A DNA stretch of 32,471 nt from Rhodobacterales bacterium (lineage in GTDB: Bacteria; Pseudomonadota; Alphaproteobacteria; Rhodobacterales; Rhodobacteraceae): contig JAUZRV010000074.1 of assembly GCA_030950105.1 (NCBI GenBank), positions 1-32,471 on the forward strand. The letters are read 5' to 3'. The stretch's first letter is position 1. The number at the start of each line of letters is the position of its first letter. The translations under genes were made by a program, and so were the position numbers. The notes under the pieces were generated by a model, which was given only the letters and a program-made list of their open reading frames with translations, did no database searches and was not told the origin of the DNA. Of the stretch, positions 15,501 to 23,785 are shown in pieces.

Positions 15501-16805
15501 TTAAACAAACCGGTTCACATAATTTTCCAGTATTTCCTGCCTTCCAGACGATGGAACCGGATTAATATTGTCTCGCAGCACCCGTTCAGTGATGCTCTCT
15601 AGGGACGCCCCGGAGAGCATTTCTTGTGCGTCAGGGGTTTTCCAACCGGCATAGCGCGTCGCCTGTGCCGTCGCCAATCCGCCATCCATCATCATAGCAG
15701 CTGCGGCTTTGAACCCGCGCGCGCAAATATCCATGCCGCCAACATGGGCGGCAATCAAATCCACCGGATCAAGCGATTGGCGGCGTAACTTTGCATCAAA
15801 ATTGGTGCCACCGCTGGTAAACCCGCCCGCGTTCAGGATGTGATAATAGGCGAGGGCCACTTCGGGCACATTGTTCGGGAATTGGTCGGTATCCCATCCC
15901 GATTGGTAGTCATTCCGGTTCATATCAATAGATCCAAACACATCGTTGGCAACCGCCACCGCAATTTCATGTTCAAAAGAATGTCCCGCCAATATTGCAT
16001 GACCCTGTTCAAGGTTGAGCTTCACTTCACCTTCAAGCCCATATTTTTGCAGGAAACTATAACAGGTCGCGGCATCATAATCATATTGATGTTTTGAGGG
16101 TTCCTGCGGCTTTGGCTCCATCAGGATCGCGCCTTTAAATCCGATTTTATGTTTGTATTCGAACACCATATTAAGGAACCGGCCCATGTGGTCCATTTCG
16201 GCGCGCATATCGGTATTGAGCAGAGTTTCGTAACCTTCGCGTCCCCCCCAAAGCACATAATTTTCACCACGCAGTTTATGGGTAGCATCCATGCAGGTTT
16301 TAACGGTTGCGGCACTATAGGCAAAAACATCAGGATCGGGATTGGTCGCCGCACCTGCCATAAAGCGGCGATTGGAAAACAGGTTAGCCGTGCCCCAGAG
16401 CAGGCGAGTATCGCAGTTTTCCATTTTGGCGGCAAAATAATCGACGATTTCATTGAGGTTGCGGGTGCTTTCGGCAAAATCGGCCCCTTCGGGGCGCACA
16501 TCGGCATCATGAAAACAGAAAAACGGCGCGCCAAGAATATCAAACATCTCGAACGCCACATCGGCTTTGTGTCGGGCGTGGTCCATCGTGTCGCCAAACC
16601 ACGGGCGTTGGAATGTTTCACCACCAAACGGGTCGGTGCCGGGCCAGGCGAAAGAGTGCCAATAGGCGACGGCAAAACGCAGATGGTCGCGCATCGGTTT
16701 GCCCATGACCATCTCGTCGGCGTTGTAATGTTTGAAGGAAAGGGCAGAGTTGCCGTCCTGGCCTTCATATTCGATCCGCGTAATATCGCCAAAAAAATCG
16801 GTCAT
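15501..16805 (-). CDS. xylA: Xylose isomerase
   Basis: This is a cytoplasmic xylose isomerase, 434 residues (E. coli 440), converting D-xylose to D-xylulose with two divalent metals. Catalytic His99 and Asp102 lie in [65 protein letters not shown] and [17 protein letters not shown] carry the metal ligands of the long class II enzyme. The C-terminus [16 protein letters not shown] is also typical. It follows xylB by one base and an SD (AAAGGA) is present, so they form a xylBA operon transcribed away from the XylR operator at 18324. Confidence 0.97.
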   Translation of the reverse strand: MTDFFGDITRIEYEGQDGNSALSFKHYNADEMVMGKPMRDHLRFAVAYWHSFAWPGTDPFGGETFQRPWFGDTMDHARHKADVAFEMFDILGAPFFCFHDADVRPEGADFAESTRNLNEIVDYFAAKMENCDTRLLWGTANLFSNRRFMAGAATNPDPDVFAYSAATVKTCMDATHKLRGENYVLWGGREGYETLLNTDMRAEMDHMGRFLNMVFEYKHKIGFKGAILMEPKPQEPSKHQYDYDAATCYSFLQKYGLEGEVKLNLEQGHAILAGHSFEHEIAVAVANDVFGSIDMNRNDYQSGWDTDQFPNNVPEVALAYYHILNAGGFTSGGTNFDAKLRRQSLDPVDLIAAHVGGMDICARGFKAAAAMMMDGGLATAQATRYAGWKTPDAQEMLSGASLESITERVLRDNINPVPSSGRQEILENYVNRFV

Positions 16806-16806
16806 A

Positions 16807-18255
16807 TCAGTGTCCTTTTGGGGCCGGATAGGCCGATTTGAAATGTTGGTATTTTGCGTGAAATGGTGCGGTCATTTCCGTTACAGGCAATATGGTTTCG
16901 GCAATTTGCGGAGGCGTGCAGACGTCGTTTGCAGCCGCTTTTGTTGCCGCCATAAGGCCGAGCCGCGCCGCGCCTAGGGCGGCCCCGAAATCGCCGGCAA
17001 CAGGAATATCAACCGGAATATCGAGAATTGTGGCGATGGCTTTAAGCCAGTAACGGGATTGCGCGCCGCCACCCACCGCCAATACCCGTTCGATATTAGT
17101 GCCCGCACGGTGCAAAGCGGCCAAATTGTCGGCAAAGGCAAAGCCGACACCTTCGATAACGGCCCGGGTGAGGCTCTCTCGGGTATCATTATGGGACAGC
17201 CCGAGAAAACTGCCGCGAATTTTTGCGTCGTTGTGCGGGGTGCGTTCCCCGCCGAGGTATGGTAAAAACATTGCGTTTCCGGGGGGGCGCAAACTGTCCC
17301 CCAATGTGGTGGTAAGCGCTTCGGGGGACTTTCCGGTGATTTTCCCATACCATCCCAAAGAGTCCACGGCCGACAGAATAACGCCCATTTGGTGCCAACG
17401 ATCAGGCAGCGCATGGCAAAACGTATGGACCGCACTTTCCGGGTTCGGCAAATATGAATCATTGGCCGCAAAAACAACGCCCGATGTGCCCAATGACAAA
17501 AATGCCTGACCCGCTTTGATCACGCCCATTCCTATCGCCGAGGCGGCATTGTCACCGGCCCCCCCCGCCACGATAATGCCTTTGGGAAGGCCCCAGAGAT
17601 CCGCCAATACATCGCGCAATATTCCGCCTTCTGCGTTGCCCTCGACAAGGGTAGGCATTTGCGCGCGTGTCATTTGGGATGCCCGCAAAAGAGCATCCGA
17701 CCAATCACGGGTCTCCACATTGAGCCAGCTTGTTCCGGCGCTATCCGACATGTCCGAAATCGTTTCGCCCGTCAGCCACAAACGTAAATAATCTTTTGGT
17801 AGCAACACCTTGTTGATATTTTCAAAAATCTCCGGCTCATGGTGTTTCACCCACATGAGTTTTGGAGCGGTAAAACCGGGAAAGACAATATTCCCCGAAA
17901 TTTCTCGAAAACCGGGTTGGGCATCAAGAGCCGCGGCCTCGTCGAAACTTCGGGTATCGTTCCATAAAATACAGGGTCGCAAAGGCTGCCCCATGCGATC
18001 AATCAGTGTCGCACCGTGCATTTGCCCAGAGAGACCGATACCGTGCAAAGCGCCCATTTCGACAGGGAAATCCCGTGTAAGTTGGTTAAAAACCGCCTTG
18101 GCAGCGGTGATCCATCTTTCCGGGTTTTGCTCGGACCAGCCTTCGTTTGGCCGCTCTACCGTTAAAGGCGCGTTGGCAAAGCCGATGTTGCGCCCTTGTG
18201 AGTCGATCAACATCCCTTTGAGGCCGGATGTGCCCAGATCAAGGCCAAGATACAC
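16807..18255 (-). CDS. xylB: Xylulokinase
   Basis: This is a FGGY-family xylulokinase of 482 residues phosphorylating D-xylulose to xylulose 5-phosphate. The N-terminal phosphate motif [15 protein letters not shown], substrate region [13 protein letters not shown], catalytic Asp in [16 protein letters not shown], and C-terminal ATP motif [11 protein letters not shown] are all present. I chose the GTG at 18255 because GGGGGA precedes it by about 7 bases and it gives [11 protein letters not shown], like E. coli MYIGIDLGTSG. The ATG at 18270 (MGDRSVYLG) is possible but its SD touches the start codon. The TTG at 18321 is rejected. It is first in xylBA and divergent from the di-heme peroxidase gene, with the XylR operator between. 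Confidence 0.95.
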   Translation of the reverse strand: MYLGLDLGTSGLKGMLIDSQGRNIGFANAPLTVERPNEGWSEQNPERWITAAKAVFNQLTRDFPVEMGALHGIGLSGQMHGATLIDRMGQPLRPCILWNDTRSFDEAAALDAQPGFREISGNIVFPGFTAPKLMWVKHHEPEIFENINKVLLPKDYLRLWLTGETISDMSDSAGTSWLNVETRDWSDALLRASQMTRAQMPTLVEGNAEGGILRDVLADLWGLPKGIIVAGGAGDNAASAIGMGVIKAGQAFLSLGTSGVVFAANDSYLPNPESAVHTFCHALPDRWHQMGVILSAVDSLGWYGKITGKSPEALTTTLGDSLRPPGNAMFLPYLGGERTPHNDAKIRGSFLGLSHNDTRESLTRAVIEGVGFAFADNLAALHRAGTNIERVLAVGGGAQSRYWLKAIATILDIPVDIPVAGDFGAALGAARLGLMAATKAAANDVCTPPQIAETILPVTEMTAPFHAKYQHFKSAYPAPKGH

Positions 18256-18295
18256 GCTGCGATCCCCCATTCCCCAAGACGCCAAGATTGCGCGG

Positions 18296-18324
18296 TTGCA
18301 ATCTTTCTTTCTGAATGGCAAAAT
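18296..18324 (+). promoter_or_regulatory. Candidate promoter for a leaderless di-heme peroxidase mRNA
   Basis: TTGCAA (18296-18301), a 17-base spacer and CAAAAT (18319-18324) would place the transcript start within a few bases of the ATG at 18333. That ATG has no SD, so a leaderless message is a consistent reading. The XylR-type operator begins at the last base of the -10 box. Confidence 0.35.
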
Positions 18325-18346
18325 TTATTTTGATGAGCAAATTAAA
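18324..18346. promoter_or_regulatory. XylR (ROK) operator between xylB and the di-heme peroxidase gene
   Basis: TTTATTTTG-ATGAG-CAAATTAAA is a 9-base inverted repeat with a single mismatch and a 5-base spacer. It matches the palindrome at 22559-22581 at all but one arm position with the same spacing. AT-rich palindromes of this form are typical of ROK repressors such as Mlc and NagC. It lies between divergent xylB and the peroxidase gene and covers the latter's start codon. Confidence 0.75.
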
Positions 18347-19667
18347 TAGATATAGATATTGCGGTTCTGCCGTCCTAATTGTTGCGATTGCGGGCATTTT
18401 ATCATCCCTAGCGAACGCCGGAGATCGGCCAAAATTCCCCCCCGCCAATTTTGCCAACGCGCCGCGGGCAAACGTCGCCCTTGGCCAACTGTTGTTTTAT
18501 GACAAGATCTTAAGCGGCAATCGCAATATTGCCTGCGCGACCTGTCATCACCCAAAATTCGGAACATCGGACGGGGTTTCATTGGCGTTGGGTGAAGGGG
18601 CGACAGGTCTTGGAACCGCGCGTCGTGTTGATCCCGAGGCTGTCCCGGAGCAGCGTGTCGGGCGTAATGCGCCTGCTTTGTTCAATCTCGGGGCCGCAGA
18701 ATTTACGTCGCTGTTTCATGATGGCCGACTTGAACGGGATGCTGGTGGGGCGGGTGGGTTACGCACGCCTCTGGCCGCTGAAATGGCGGAAAAATTCAAC
18801 AATGTTCTATCGGCGCAAGCGATGTTTCCGGTGTTGTCTGGCGATGAAATGGCGGGGCAGTATTCGGAAAATGACGTGTCCAAAGCGGTGCGCAAGGGGC
18901 TTTTGGCACAGACGGGCGGCGCGTGGGATATTATTGCTTTGCGGGTTGATGAAATACCCGAATATCGCAGGGCGTTTGATGGCGCTATCGGAAAGCGGCC
19001 GGTAAAATTCACCGATATCGCCAATATGATTGCCGATTTTATTGCATTTGAATGGCGCGCGGACCAAAGCCCCTTTGACCGCTATTTGGCAGGGGGCACT
19101 TTGTCGGTCGACGCGGCAAAAGGGTTGGATTTGTTTTATGGCAAGGCGGGATGCGCCACCTGTCATGCGGGCCGGTTTCAAACCGATCACGGTTTCCACG
19201 CCATTGCCATGCCGCAAATAGGGCCGGGGAAATCGGCCCGTTTTGAAGGTCACAATCGTGATATCGGAAGGATGCGGGTCACAGGTGATCCTTCGGATAT
19301 ATATCGGTTCCGAACACCGTCGTTGCGCAATATTACGGCCACCGCGCCCTATGGCCATGATGGTGCCTACGCGACGTTGGAGGCGGTGTTGCGCCACCAT
19401 CTTGATCCGGTAAACGCGCTTTATTCTTATGACCGGACGCAGGCAGTTTTACCGGCACTATCGGGTGCACAGGACTGGGCTATTCTTGAGGATGCAAATG
19501 AAATGGCGCGCATTGCACAGGCCAATGAACTTGCGCCAATAGGGTTGGAGGACCACGAAATTAAGGCGTTACTGACATTTTTACAGGCGCTTACGGATGA
19601 TGTTTCTTTGGTCGGGAGAATGGGGGTTCCCAACACCGTGCCAAGTGGCCTGCCCGTATCGGATTGA
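18333..19667 (+). CDS. Exported di-heme cytochrome c peroxidase / MauG-like protein
   Basis: This is a periplasmic di-heme protein, 444 residues from the ATG at 18333, which gives a clean signal peptide (MSKLNRYRYCGSAVLIVAIAGILSSLANA). The start at 18315 would add six residues; neither has an SD. Heme sites are CATCH at 68-72 and 274-278. Family landmarks are RNAPALFNL, FHDGR (128-132), FRTPSLRN and TAPYGHDGAYATLEAVLRHH. Bacterial peroxidases and MauG usually have FWDGR, with the Trp relaying electrons between hemes; here it is His129. By eye the distal-ligand position of the C-terminal heme (Met in peroxidases, Tyr in MauG) is His356. It may therefore not be an ordinary peroxidase. An XylR operator overlaps its start, and it converges with the CRTAC1-family gene. 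Confidence 0.85.
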   Translation: MSKLNRYRYCGSAVLIVAIAGILSSLANAGDRPKFPPANFANAPRANVALGQLLFYDKILSGNRNIACATCHHPKFGTSDGVSLALGEGATGLGTARRVDPEAVPEQRVGRNAPALFNLGAAEFTSLFHDGRLERDAGGAGGLRTPLAAEMAEKFNNVLSAQAMFPVLSGDEMAGQYSENDVSKAVRKGLLAQTGGAWDIIALRVDEIPEYRRAFDGAIGKRPVKFTDIANMIADFIAFEWRADQSPFDRYLAGGTLSVDAAKGLDLFYGKAGCATCHAGRFQTDHGFHAIAMPQIGPGKSARFEGHNRDIGRMRVTGDPSDIYRFRTPSLRNITATAPYGHDGAYATLEAVLRHHLDPVNALYSYDRTQAVLPALSGAQDWAILEDANEMARIAQANELAPIGLEDHEIKALLTFLQALTDDVSLVGRMGVPNTVPSGLPVSD

Positions 19668-19690
19668 ATTCTGTTAAAAAAATCATTTAA

Positions 19691-21247
19691 TCACAATGGA
19701 TTGATAGCCAATGCTGATGCGTCACGTGATATACGTAATACTTGGTTGGTTGCAACTTTCTGCCAGTGAGAAACAGATTGATCGGGCCAGATCATTCTGA
19801 TTTCGACTGTTTTTGCATCGCCCAACCCAAAGTGGGCAAATGTGGTACTGCCGCTTGCGTGTCCGCCACCGATGGTGATTTCACGCGCCCAAATTTGTTC
19901 TCCATCCCGGACCTCGATCCAGCCGCCAACGACACCCGAATTGGCACCCGTTTGCCGGACATCAAGCAACAGCCAGCGGCCATTTCCATTGGTCACATTT
20001 TGATAAATTTCGATGTTGTCGTTTCGATTTACCACTGCGAGATCAAGGGCACCATCAAGATTGAAATCCACCAGAGCGGCGCCGCGTGAACGCGTCAAAG
20101 TCGCAATTCCCGCCACGAGGCCGTGTTCCTCAAATACGCTATCTGGTCGCTGGATCAACAGATTATTCGGGTCGGCCATCGCGCTGTCGGGCATTTGATC
20201 GACGTTGCCTTTTGCAATGAAAACATCGTCGCGCCCGTCGTTGTCAACGTCGCCAAATTCAATGTGCCAGCCGGTCGAGGGCCGCCCGTCGCCGCCCGTA
20301 TATGGGCGGTGCGCGGTGGATCCACGCCCATAGGCCGCGTCGTGATAGGCGGGTCCGTTTTGGTCGGGATCGCGCATTTGCAACTTTTGATCGCCCATGG
20401 ATGTGAGGAAAATTTCGGGCAACCCATCACCGGAAATATCCCGGCTGGCGATGCCCATGCCCCAAATACTGTAATTCTTCCAACCTTCTTTCGCGGAATA
20501 GAGAAATGGCTCCGGAGTCAGCGCCCATAATTGTTCACCGCCTTCACGCACATAATAATGCCGGTCGTTGCTAATCCGCAAATCTTGGCGGCCTTGGCGA
20601 TTCCAATCGGAAAACAGCATCGAAAGCGGGCAATGCGCGGGCAGCAAAGGCGTTGTTTTATATCCGGTTCGGGTTGGCCGGCTAAGAAAATTTTCGTCAC
20701 AGGCCTCGAACGGGCCTTCGGGGTCATTGCGGTCCACGTAATTGCCAATCGCAAGGGTTGGCCGCTGGTTTTCGCCTTCCCAAGTTGCGGAAAATGCAGT
20801 GGTCCAACGCGCGGATTGATCCAGACCATCCGTCGTAAATTCGGTAAATGAGCAGTCCGCGCCACCTTGCAAAAGTTTGTTTTCACCTACCCGCATCACA
20901 AACAAATCGAGCAGACCATCATTGTCAAAATCAAACGGATATGCGCCGGTCACATTGGTCAAAGCCAGCGGTTTCGGGGTGTCCGAAACAAACATGACCG
21001 CCGCACCACGCGTGTTTGATGTATTGCGCAAGAGCATGGCGGGGGCCTCGCCACCGGCGACAAATAATTCAGGAAAAAAATCACCATCACAATCAAAAGC
21101 GGCAACGCCTCCGCCGACGAAATATTCCCAACCGCCCGTGTATTGATGGGAAAGACCTAAAACCTCCGCCCTGTTTTCAAAGCGTACTTGCGCGTGCAGC
21201 GGGGAAGTGAAGACAACCAACAGGCACGCAAGTGTTCTAAACGACAT
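19691..21247 (-). CDS. Exported CRTAC1/ASPIC-UnbV family FG-GAP repeat protein
   Basis: This is a 518-residue secreted beta-propeller protein. The signal peptide MSFRTLACLLVVFTSPLHA is cleaved before QVRFENRAEVLGL, the usual CRTAC1 start. FG-GAP/VCBS calcium motifs recur: FDCDGDFFPELFV (51-63), FDFDNDGLLDLFV (105-117), RDISGDGLPEIFL (269-281), GDVDNDGRDDVFI (332-344) and VDFNLDGALDLAV (393-405). The end (430-507) is an ASPIC/UnbV domain, GANSGVVGGWIEV through WPDQSVSHWQKV. Four cysteines (53, 132, 183, 206) could form disulfides. Its ATG lies inside the 3' end of xylR (11-base overlap), so it is co-translated with the regulator. No biochemical role is known for this family in bacteria; the context suggests a periplasmic partner of the di-heme protein. 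Confidence 0.85.
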   Translation of the reverse strand: MSFRTLACLLVVFTSPLHAQVRFENRAEVLGLSHQYTGGWEYFVGGGVAAFDCDGDFFPELFVAGGEAPAMLLRNTSNTRGAAVMFVSDTPKPLALTNVTGAYPFDFDNDGLLDLFVMRVGENKLLQGGADCSFTEFTTDGLDQSARWTTAFSATWEGENQRPTLAIGNYVDRNDPEGPFEACDENFLSRPTRTGYKTTPLLPAHCPLSMLFSDWNRQGRQDLRISNDRHYYVREGGEQLWALTPEPFLYSAKEGWKNYSIWGMGIASRDISGDGLPEIFLTSMGDQKLQMRDPDQNGPAYHDAAYGRGSTAHRPYTGGDGRPSTGWHIEFGDVDNDGRDDVFIAKGNVDQMPDSAMADPNNLLIQRPDSVFEEHGLVAGIATLTRSRGAALVDFNLDGALDLAVVNRNDNIEIYQNVTNGNGRWLLLDVRQTGANSGVVGGWIEVRDGEQIWAREITIGGGHASGSTTFAHFGLGDAKTVEIRMIWPDQSVSHWQKVATNQVLRISRDASALAINPL

Positions 21248-22493
21248 TTTTCTTAACGCCTTGTAGTTCTGTGTTAATTACACCTTCTATGGCATAGGCC
21301 GCGGCGCCCATTGCCCACATATGGTCGCTCCATTTATGGACCCTGACATCAGGCGGAGGGCCGCCAAATTGCACAATAGAGTTTCGCATATCTTCGATAA
21401 CATCAGCGTCATAGAGAAAGTCGTATTGCATGCGATCCCCCGAAAGGATGATCAGTTCAGGGGCGAAAATGTTTATGACATTGGCAAGCCCCAGCGCAAA
21501 CATGCGCCCCGCACGCCGAAATATCGACAGTGCGATCAGATTTCCATCACGGGCTTCGGCAACCAGTTTTTGCATGCGGATTTCGGTGCTGGTGGGGTGG
21601 TGAAATTGTTCGCTTTTAGGGTTGGTCATGATACTGTTTGCCTCGCGAAGCAGCGCATAATCGCCGACATATGCCTCAAGACATCCACGTTGCCCGCACC
21701 GGCATAACGCACCGTCCAGCTGCACTTTTGTATGGCCCAATTCTGCGCCACTGCCGTTGGTGCCACGAATAAGTTTGCCATCAATAACGATGCCCATACC
21801 AACGCCTTGTTCTATGGTAATGACGATAAAATTCCGGGCCGTTTTGCCAAGGCCGAATTGTTGCTCGGCCAGTGTCACCAGATTGGCGTCATTTTCGACA
21901 AACACATTTATACCGAGGGTCGACTGAAGCATATCCCGCAACGGCACGTCCCGCTCGGAAAGTGTCGGGGACCACCGTATGATGCCTTCAAGCGCATCAA
22001 CAATACCCGGCAGGCCGATCCCAACGCCCGACAGGTCAGAGATCGAATAACCATTTTTATCAAGGCCTTGCCACAATGTCGTGCAGATGAAATCACAGGT
22101 TTGTTGGGCGGTCTGCACATCAAACGGTGTGGGAACCGAATATTCGGCAACGCGGGTACCAACAAAATTCACGATGACCAAAGTGGTTGTCTTGCCCGAA
22201 AATTTGATACCTGCCACAAGGTGCGCTGCACCGCGTAACTGTAAATTGACGCGGGGGCGGCCGCGTTTGGTATTGGCATTGGCGGGGCTAAATGCGGGTT
22301 CGGGGGGGATCTCCTCAAGCAGCCCCCTTAGGATCAGGTCGGCCGTAATGCTGGTGACCGTTGCCGGACTTAAACCCGTCGCATTTGCAATATCTATGCG
22401 CGCAACCGGCGCTGAATTCCGGATGGTGGATAGCACTGCCTTTTTGCCTGAGGTGCGGTTGCCGGGCAAAGCCTCAGTCGGGCCATTTATCAT
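21237..22493 (-). CDS. xylR: ROK-family transcriptional regulator of xylose genes
   Basis: This is a 418-residue ROK repressor with an N-terminal winged helix (ARIDIANATGLSPATVTSITADLILRGLLEE) and a C-terminal sugar-kinase-like domain with ExGH (AELGHTKV) and the zinc motif CRCGQRGCLEAY. The N-terminal phosphate loop of ROK kinases (DxGGT) is replaced by GIKFSGKT, so it is a regulator and not a kinase. The start is the ATG at 22493, with AAAGGAA seven bases upstream; the longer ORF to 22556 has no such signal. It is divergent from xylF across a palindromic operator and overlaps the CRTAC1-family gene. It probably represses xylF, itself and xylB/peroxidase in the absence of xylose. Confidence 0.9.
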   Translation of the reverse strand: MINGPTEALPGNRTSGKKAVLSTIRNSAPVARIDIANATGLSPATVTSITADLILRGLLEEIPPEPAFSPANANTKRGRPRVNLQLRGAAHLVAGIKFSGKTTTLVIVNFVGTRVAEYSVPTPFDVQTAQQTCDFICTTLWQGLDKNGYSISDLSGVGIGLPGIVDALEGIIRWSPTLSERDVPLRDMLQSTLGINVFVENDANLVTLAEQQFGLGKTARNFIVITIEQGVGMGIVIDGKLIRGTNGSGAELGHTKVQLDGALCRCGQRGCLEAYVGDYALLREANSIMTNPKSEQFHHPTSTEIRMQKLVAEARDGNLIALSIFRRAGRMFALGLANVINIFAPELIILSGDRMQYDFLYDADVIEDMRNSIVQFGGPPPDVRVHKWSDHMWAMGAAAYAIEGVINTELQGVKKNVV

Positions 22494-22546
22494 TATTACG
22501 TTCCTTTGGCGTTCGCGGTGTCGAATGGTCAATTCCGGCATGGGGC

Positions 22547-22575
22547 AGTATTGCACTATTTAATTTGATTACCAA
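22547..22575 (-). promoter_or_regulatory. Promoter of xylR
   Basis: On the minus strand TTGGTA (22575-22570), 17 bases, then AATACT (22552-22547) form a good sigma-70 promoter ending about 54 bases before the xylR ATG. Its -35 box lies inside the palindromic operator, so autorepression is expected. Confidence 0.55.
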
Positions 22576-22581
22576 ATTAAA
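22559..22581. promoter_or_regulatory. XylR (ROK) operator between xylR and xylF
   Basis: TTTAATTTG-ATTAC-CAAATTAAA is a perfect 9-base inverted repeat with a 5-base spacer in the divergent xylR/xylF gap. The same sequence with one change occurs at 18324-18346. It overlaps the -35 boxes of both divergent promoters. Confidence 0.82.
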
Positions 22582-22593
22582 ATACCGCATAGT
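22565..22593 (+). promoter_or_regulatory. Promoter of xylFHG
   Basis: TTGATT (22565-22570), a 17-base spacer and CATAGT (22588-22593) form a plausible sigma-70 promoter. The -35 box and most of the spacer lie within the operator, so bound XylR would block it. The xylF ATG is 77 bases downstream. Confidence 0.5.
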
Positions 22594-22669
22594 TTCTCCA
22601 GACACGCGATTCTGCCCTAATTCAGTGGTCTTGCCGTGCAAAAAACAGTATCTTTGGGAGGATCATAAG

Positions 22670-23695
22670 ATGAAAAAAATAGGATTTATAGCCGCGGCTG
22701 TTTTGGGATTTGGTCTGGCGACTTCCGCTATTGCAAAAGATCAGATCATTGGCGTGAGCTGGTCAAATTTTCAGGAAGAACGTTGGAAAACGGACGAAGC
22801 CGCGATGAAAGCAGCCATAGAAGCCAATGGTGACACCTATATTTCAGCAGACGCACAATCTTCGGCAGCCAAGCAATTGACCGACGTAGAGAGTCTCATT
22901 GCGCAGGGCGCAAATGCGTTGGTGATTTTGTCGGTTGATTCCGGTTCCGTTGGTGCCGCAGTGGATGCCGCTGCAGCAGAGGGAATTCCGGTCATCGGCT
23001 ATGATCGCCTGATCGAAGATGAACGCGCTTTCTATCTTACTTTTGACAACAAAGAAGTCGGGCGGGTCATTGCGCGTTCGATTCTGGCGGCTGTGCCGAT
23101 GGGCAATTATGCGATCATCAAAGGTGACAAAGGTGATCCCAATGCGGCCTTCCTTCTTGAAGGGATGATGGAAGTGATCGGCGCGGATGTCGATGCGGGG
23201 GAAATTAAAATTGTTGGCGAAGCGTTTACCGACGGATGGAAGCCATCCAATGCGCAGAAAAACATGGAGCAAATCCTGACTGCGAATGACAACAAGGTTG
23301 ATGCGGTCCTGTCGGAAAATGACGGCATGGCCGGTGGTGCCATCGCGGCACTTGCCGCACAGGGCATGAACATACCTGTGTCGGGGCAAGATGGTGATCA
23401 CGCGGCTCTTAATCGGGTGGCGCGCGGCACGCAAAACACATCTGTTTGGAAAGATGCACGGGTTCTGGGCGCAGCGGCAGGCAATATTGCGTCGGCATTG
23501 GCAGAGGGCGGCATGATGGAGAGCATCGAAGGCGCGGTAAAATGGTCGGGCGGGGCGAAAGGTGTTGAAATGAACGCCATTTTCCTAGCGCCAACACCGA
23601 TTAGCGCGTCAAATATCAACGTGGTTATTGATGCCGGTCATATCGCAAAAGACAAAGTTTGCGAAGGTGCAATGGCTGGCGTTAACGGCTGCTAG
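22670..23695 (+). CDS. xylF: D-xylose ABC transporter periplasmic binding protein
   Basis: This is a periplasmic xylose-binding protein, 341 residues (E. coli XylF 330). The track start at 22361 is rejected: the ATG at 22670 has GGGAGGA upstream and opens a signal peptide MKKIGFIAAAVLGFGLATSAIA, cleaved before KDQIIGVSW. VSWSNFQEERWKTDEAAMKAAIEANG, ANALVILSVDSGSVGAAVDAAAAEGIPVIGYDRLI, NAAFLLEGMMEVI and VLSENDGMAGGAIAALAAQGM are typical XylF lobes; GYDRLI and SENDGMAGG contribute sugar contacts in the family. It is the first gene of xylFHG, controlled by the operator at 22559. A long hairpin lies between its stop and xylH. Confidence 0.95.
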   Translation: MKKIGFIAAAVLGFGLATSAIAKDQIIGVSWSNFQEERWKTDEAAMKAAIEANGDTYISADAQSSAAKQLTDVESLIAQGANALVILSVDSGSVGAAVDAAAAEGIPVIGYDRLIEDERAFYLTFDNKEVGRVIARSILAAVPMGNYAIIKGDKGDPNAAFLLEGMMEVIGADVDAGEIKIVGEAFTDGWKPSNAQKNMEQILTANDNKVDAVLSENDGMAGGAIAALAAQGMNIPVSGQDGDHAALNRVARGTQNTSVWKDARVLGAAAGNIASALAEGGMMESIEGAVKWSGGAKGVEMNAIFLAPTPISASNINVVIDAGHIAKDKVCEGAMAGVNGC

Positions 23696-23716
23696 TTCGC
23701 CCTTTGGACAAAAACG

Positions 23717-23742
23717 GTCGCGCCGGTTTTAACTGGCGCGAC
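23717..23742 (+). other. Long RNA hairpin between xylF and xylH
   Basis: GTCGCGCCGGTT (23717-23728) and AACTGGCGCGAC (23731-23742) pair over 12 positions with one G-U and a TT centre. No T-run follows, so it is more likely an mRNA-stabilising or processing structure at the 3' end of xylF than a strong terminator. It would help keep xylF message in excess of xylHG. Confidence 0.7.
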
Positions 23743-23785
23743 ATTTGATGCCCCTTCCCCACATTGCTGTATTCAGGAGAACGAC

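Noticed and set aside
16121-16841. ORFs of 223 aa (-) and 230 aa (+) within xylA
   Set aside because: xylA motifs are intact across the whole region; these are alternate-frame shadows.
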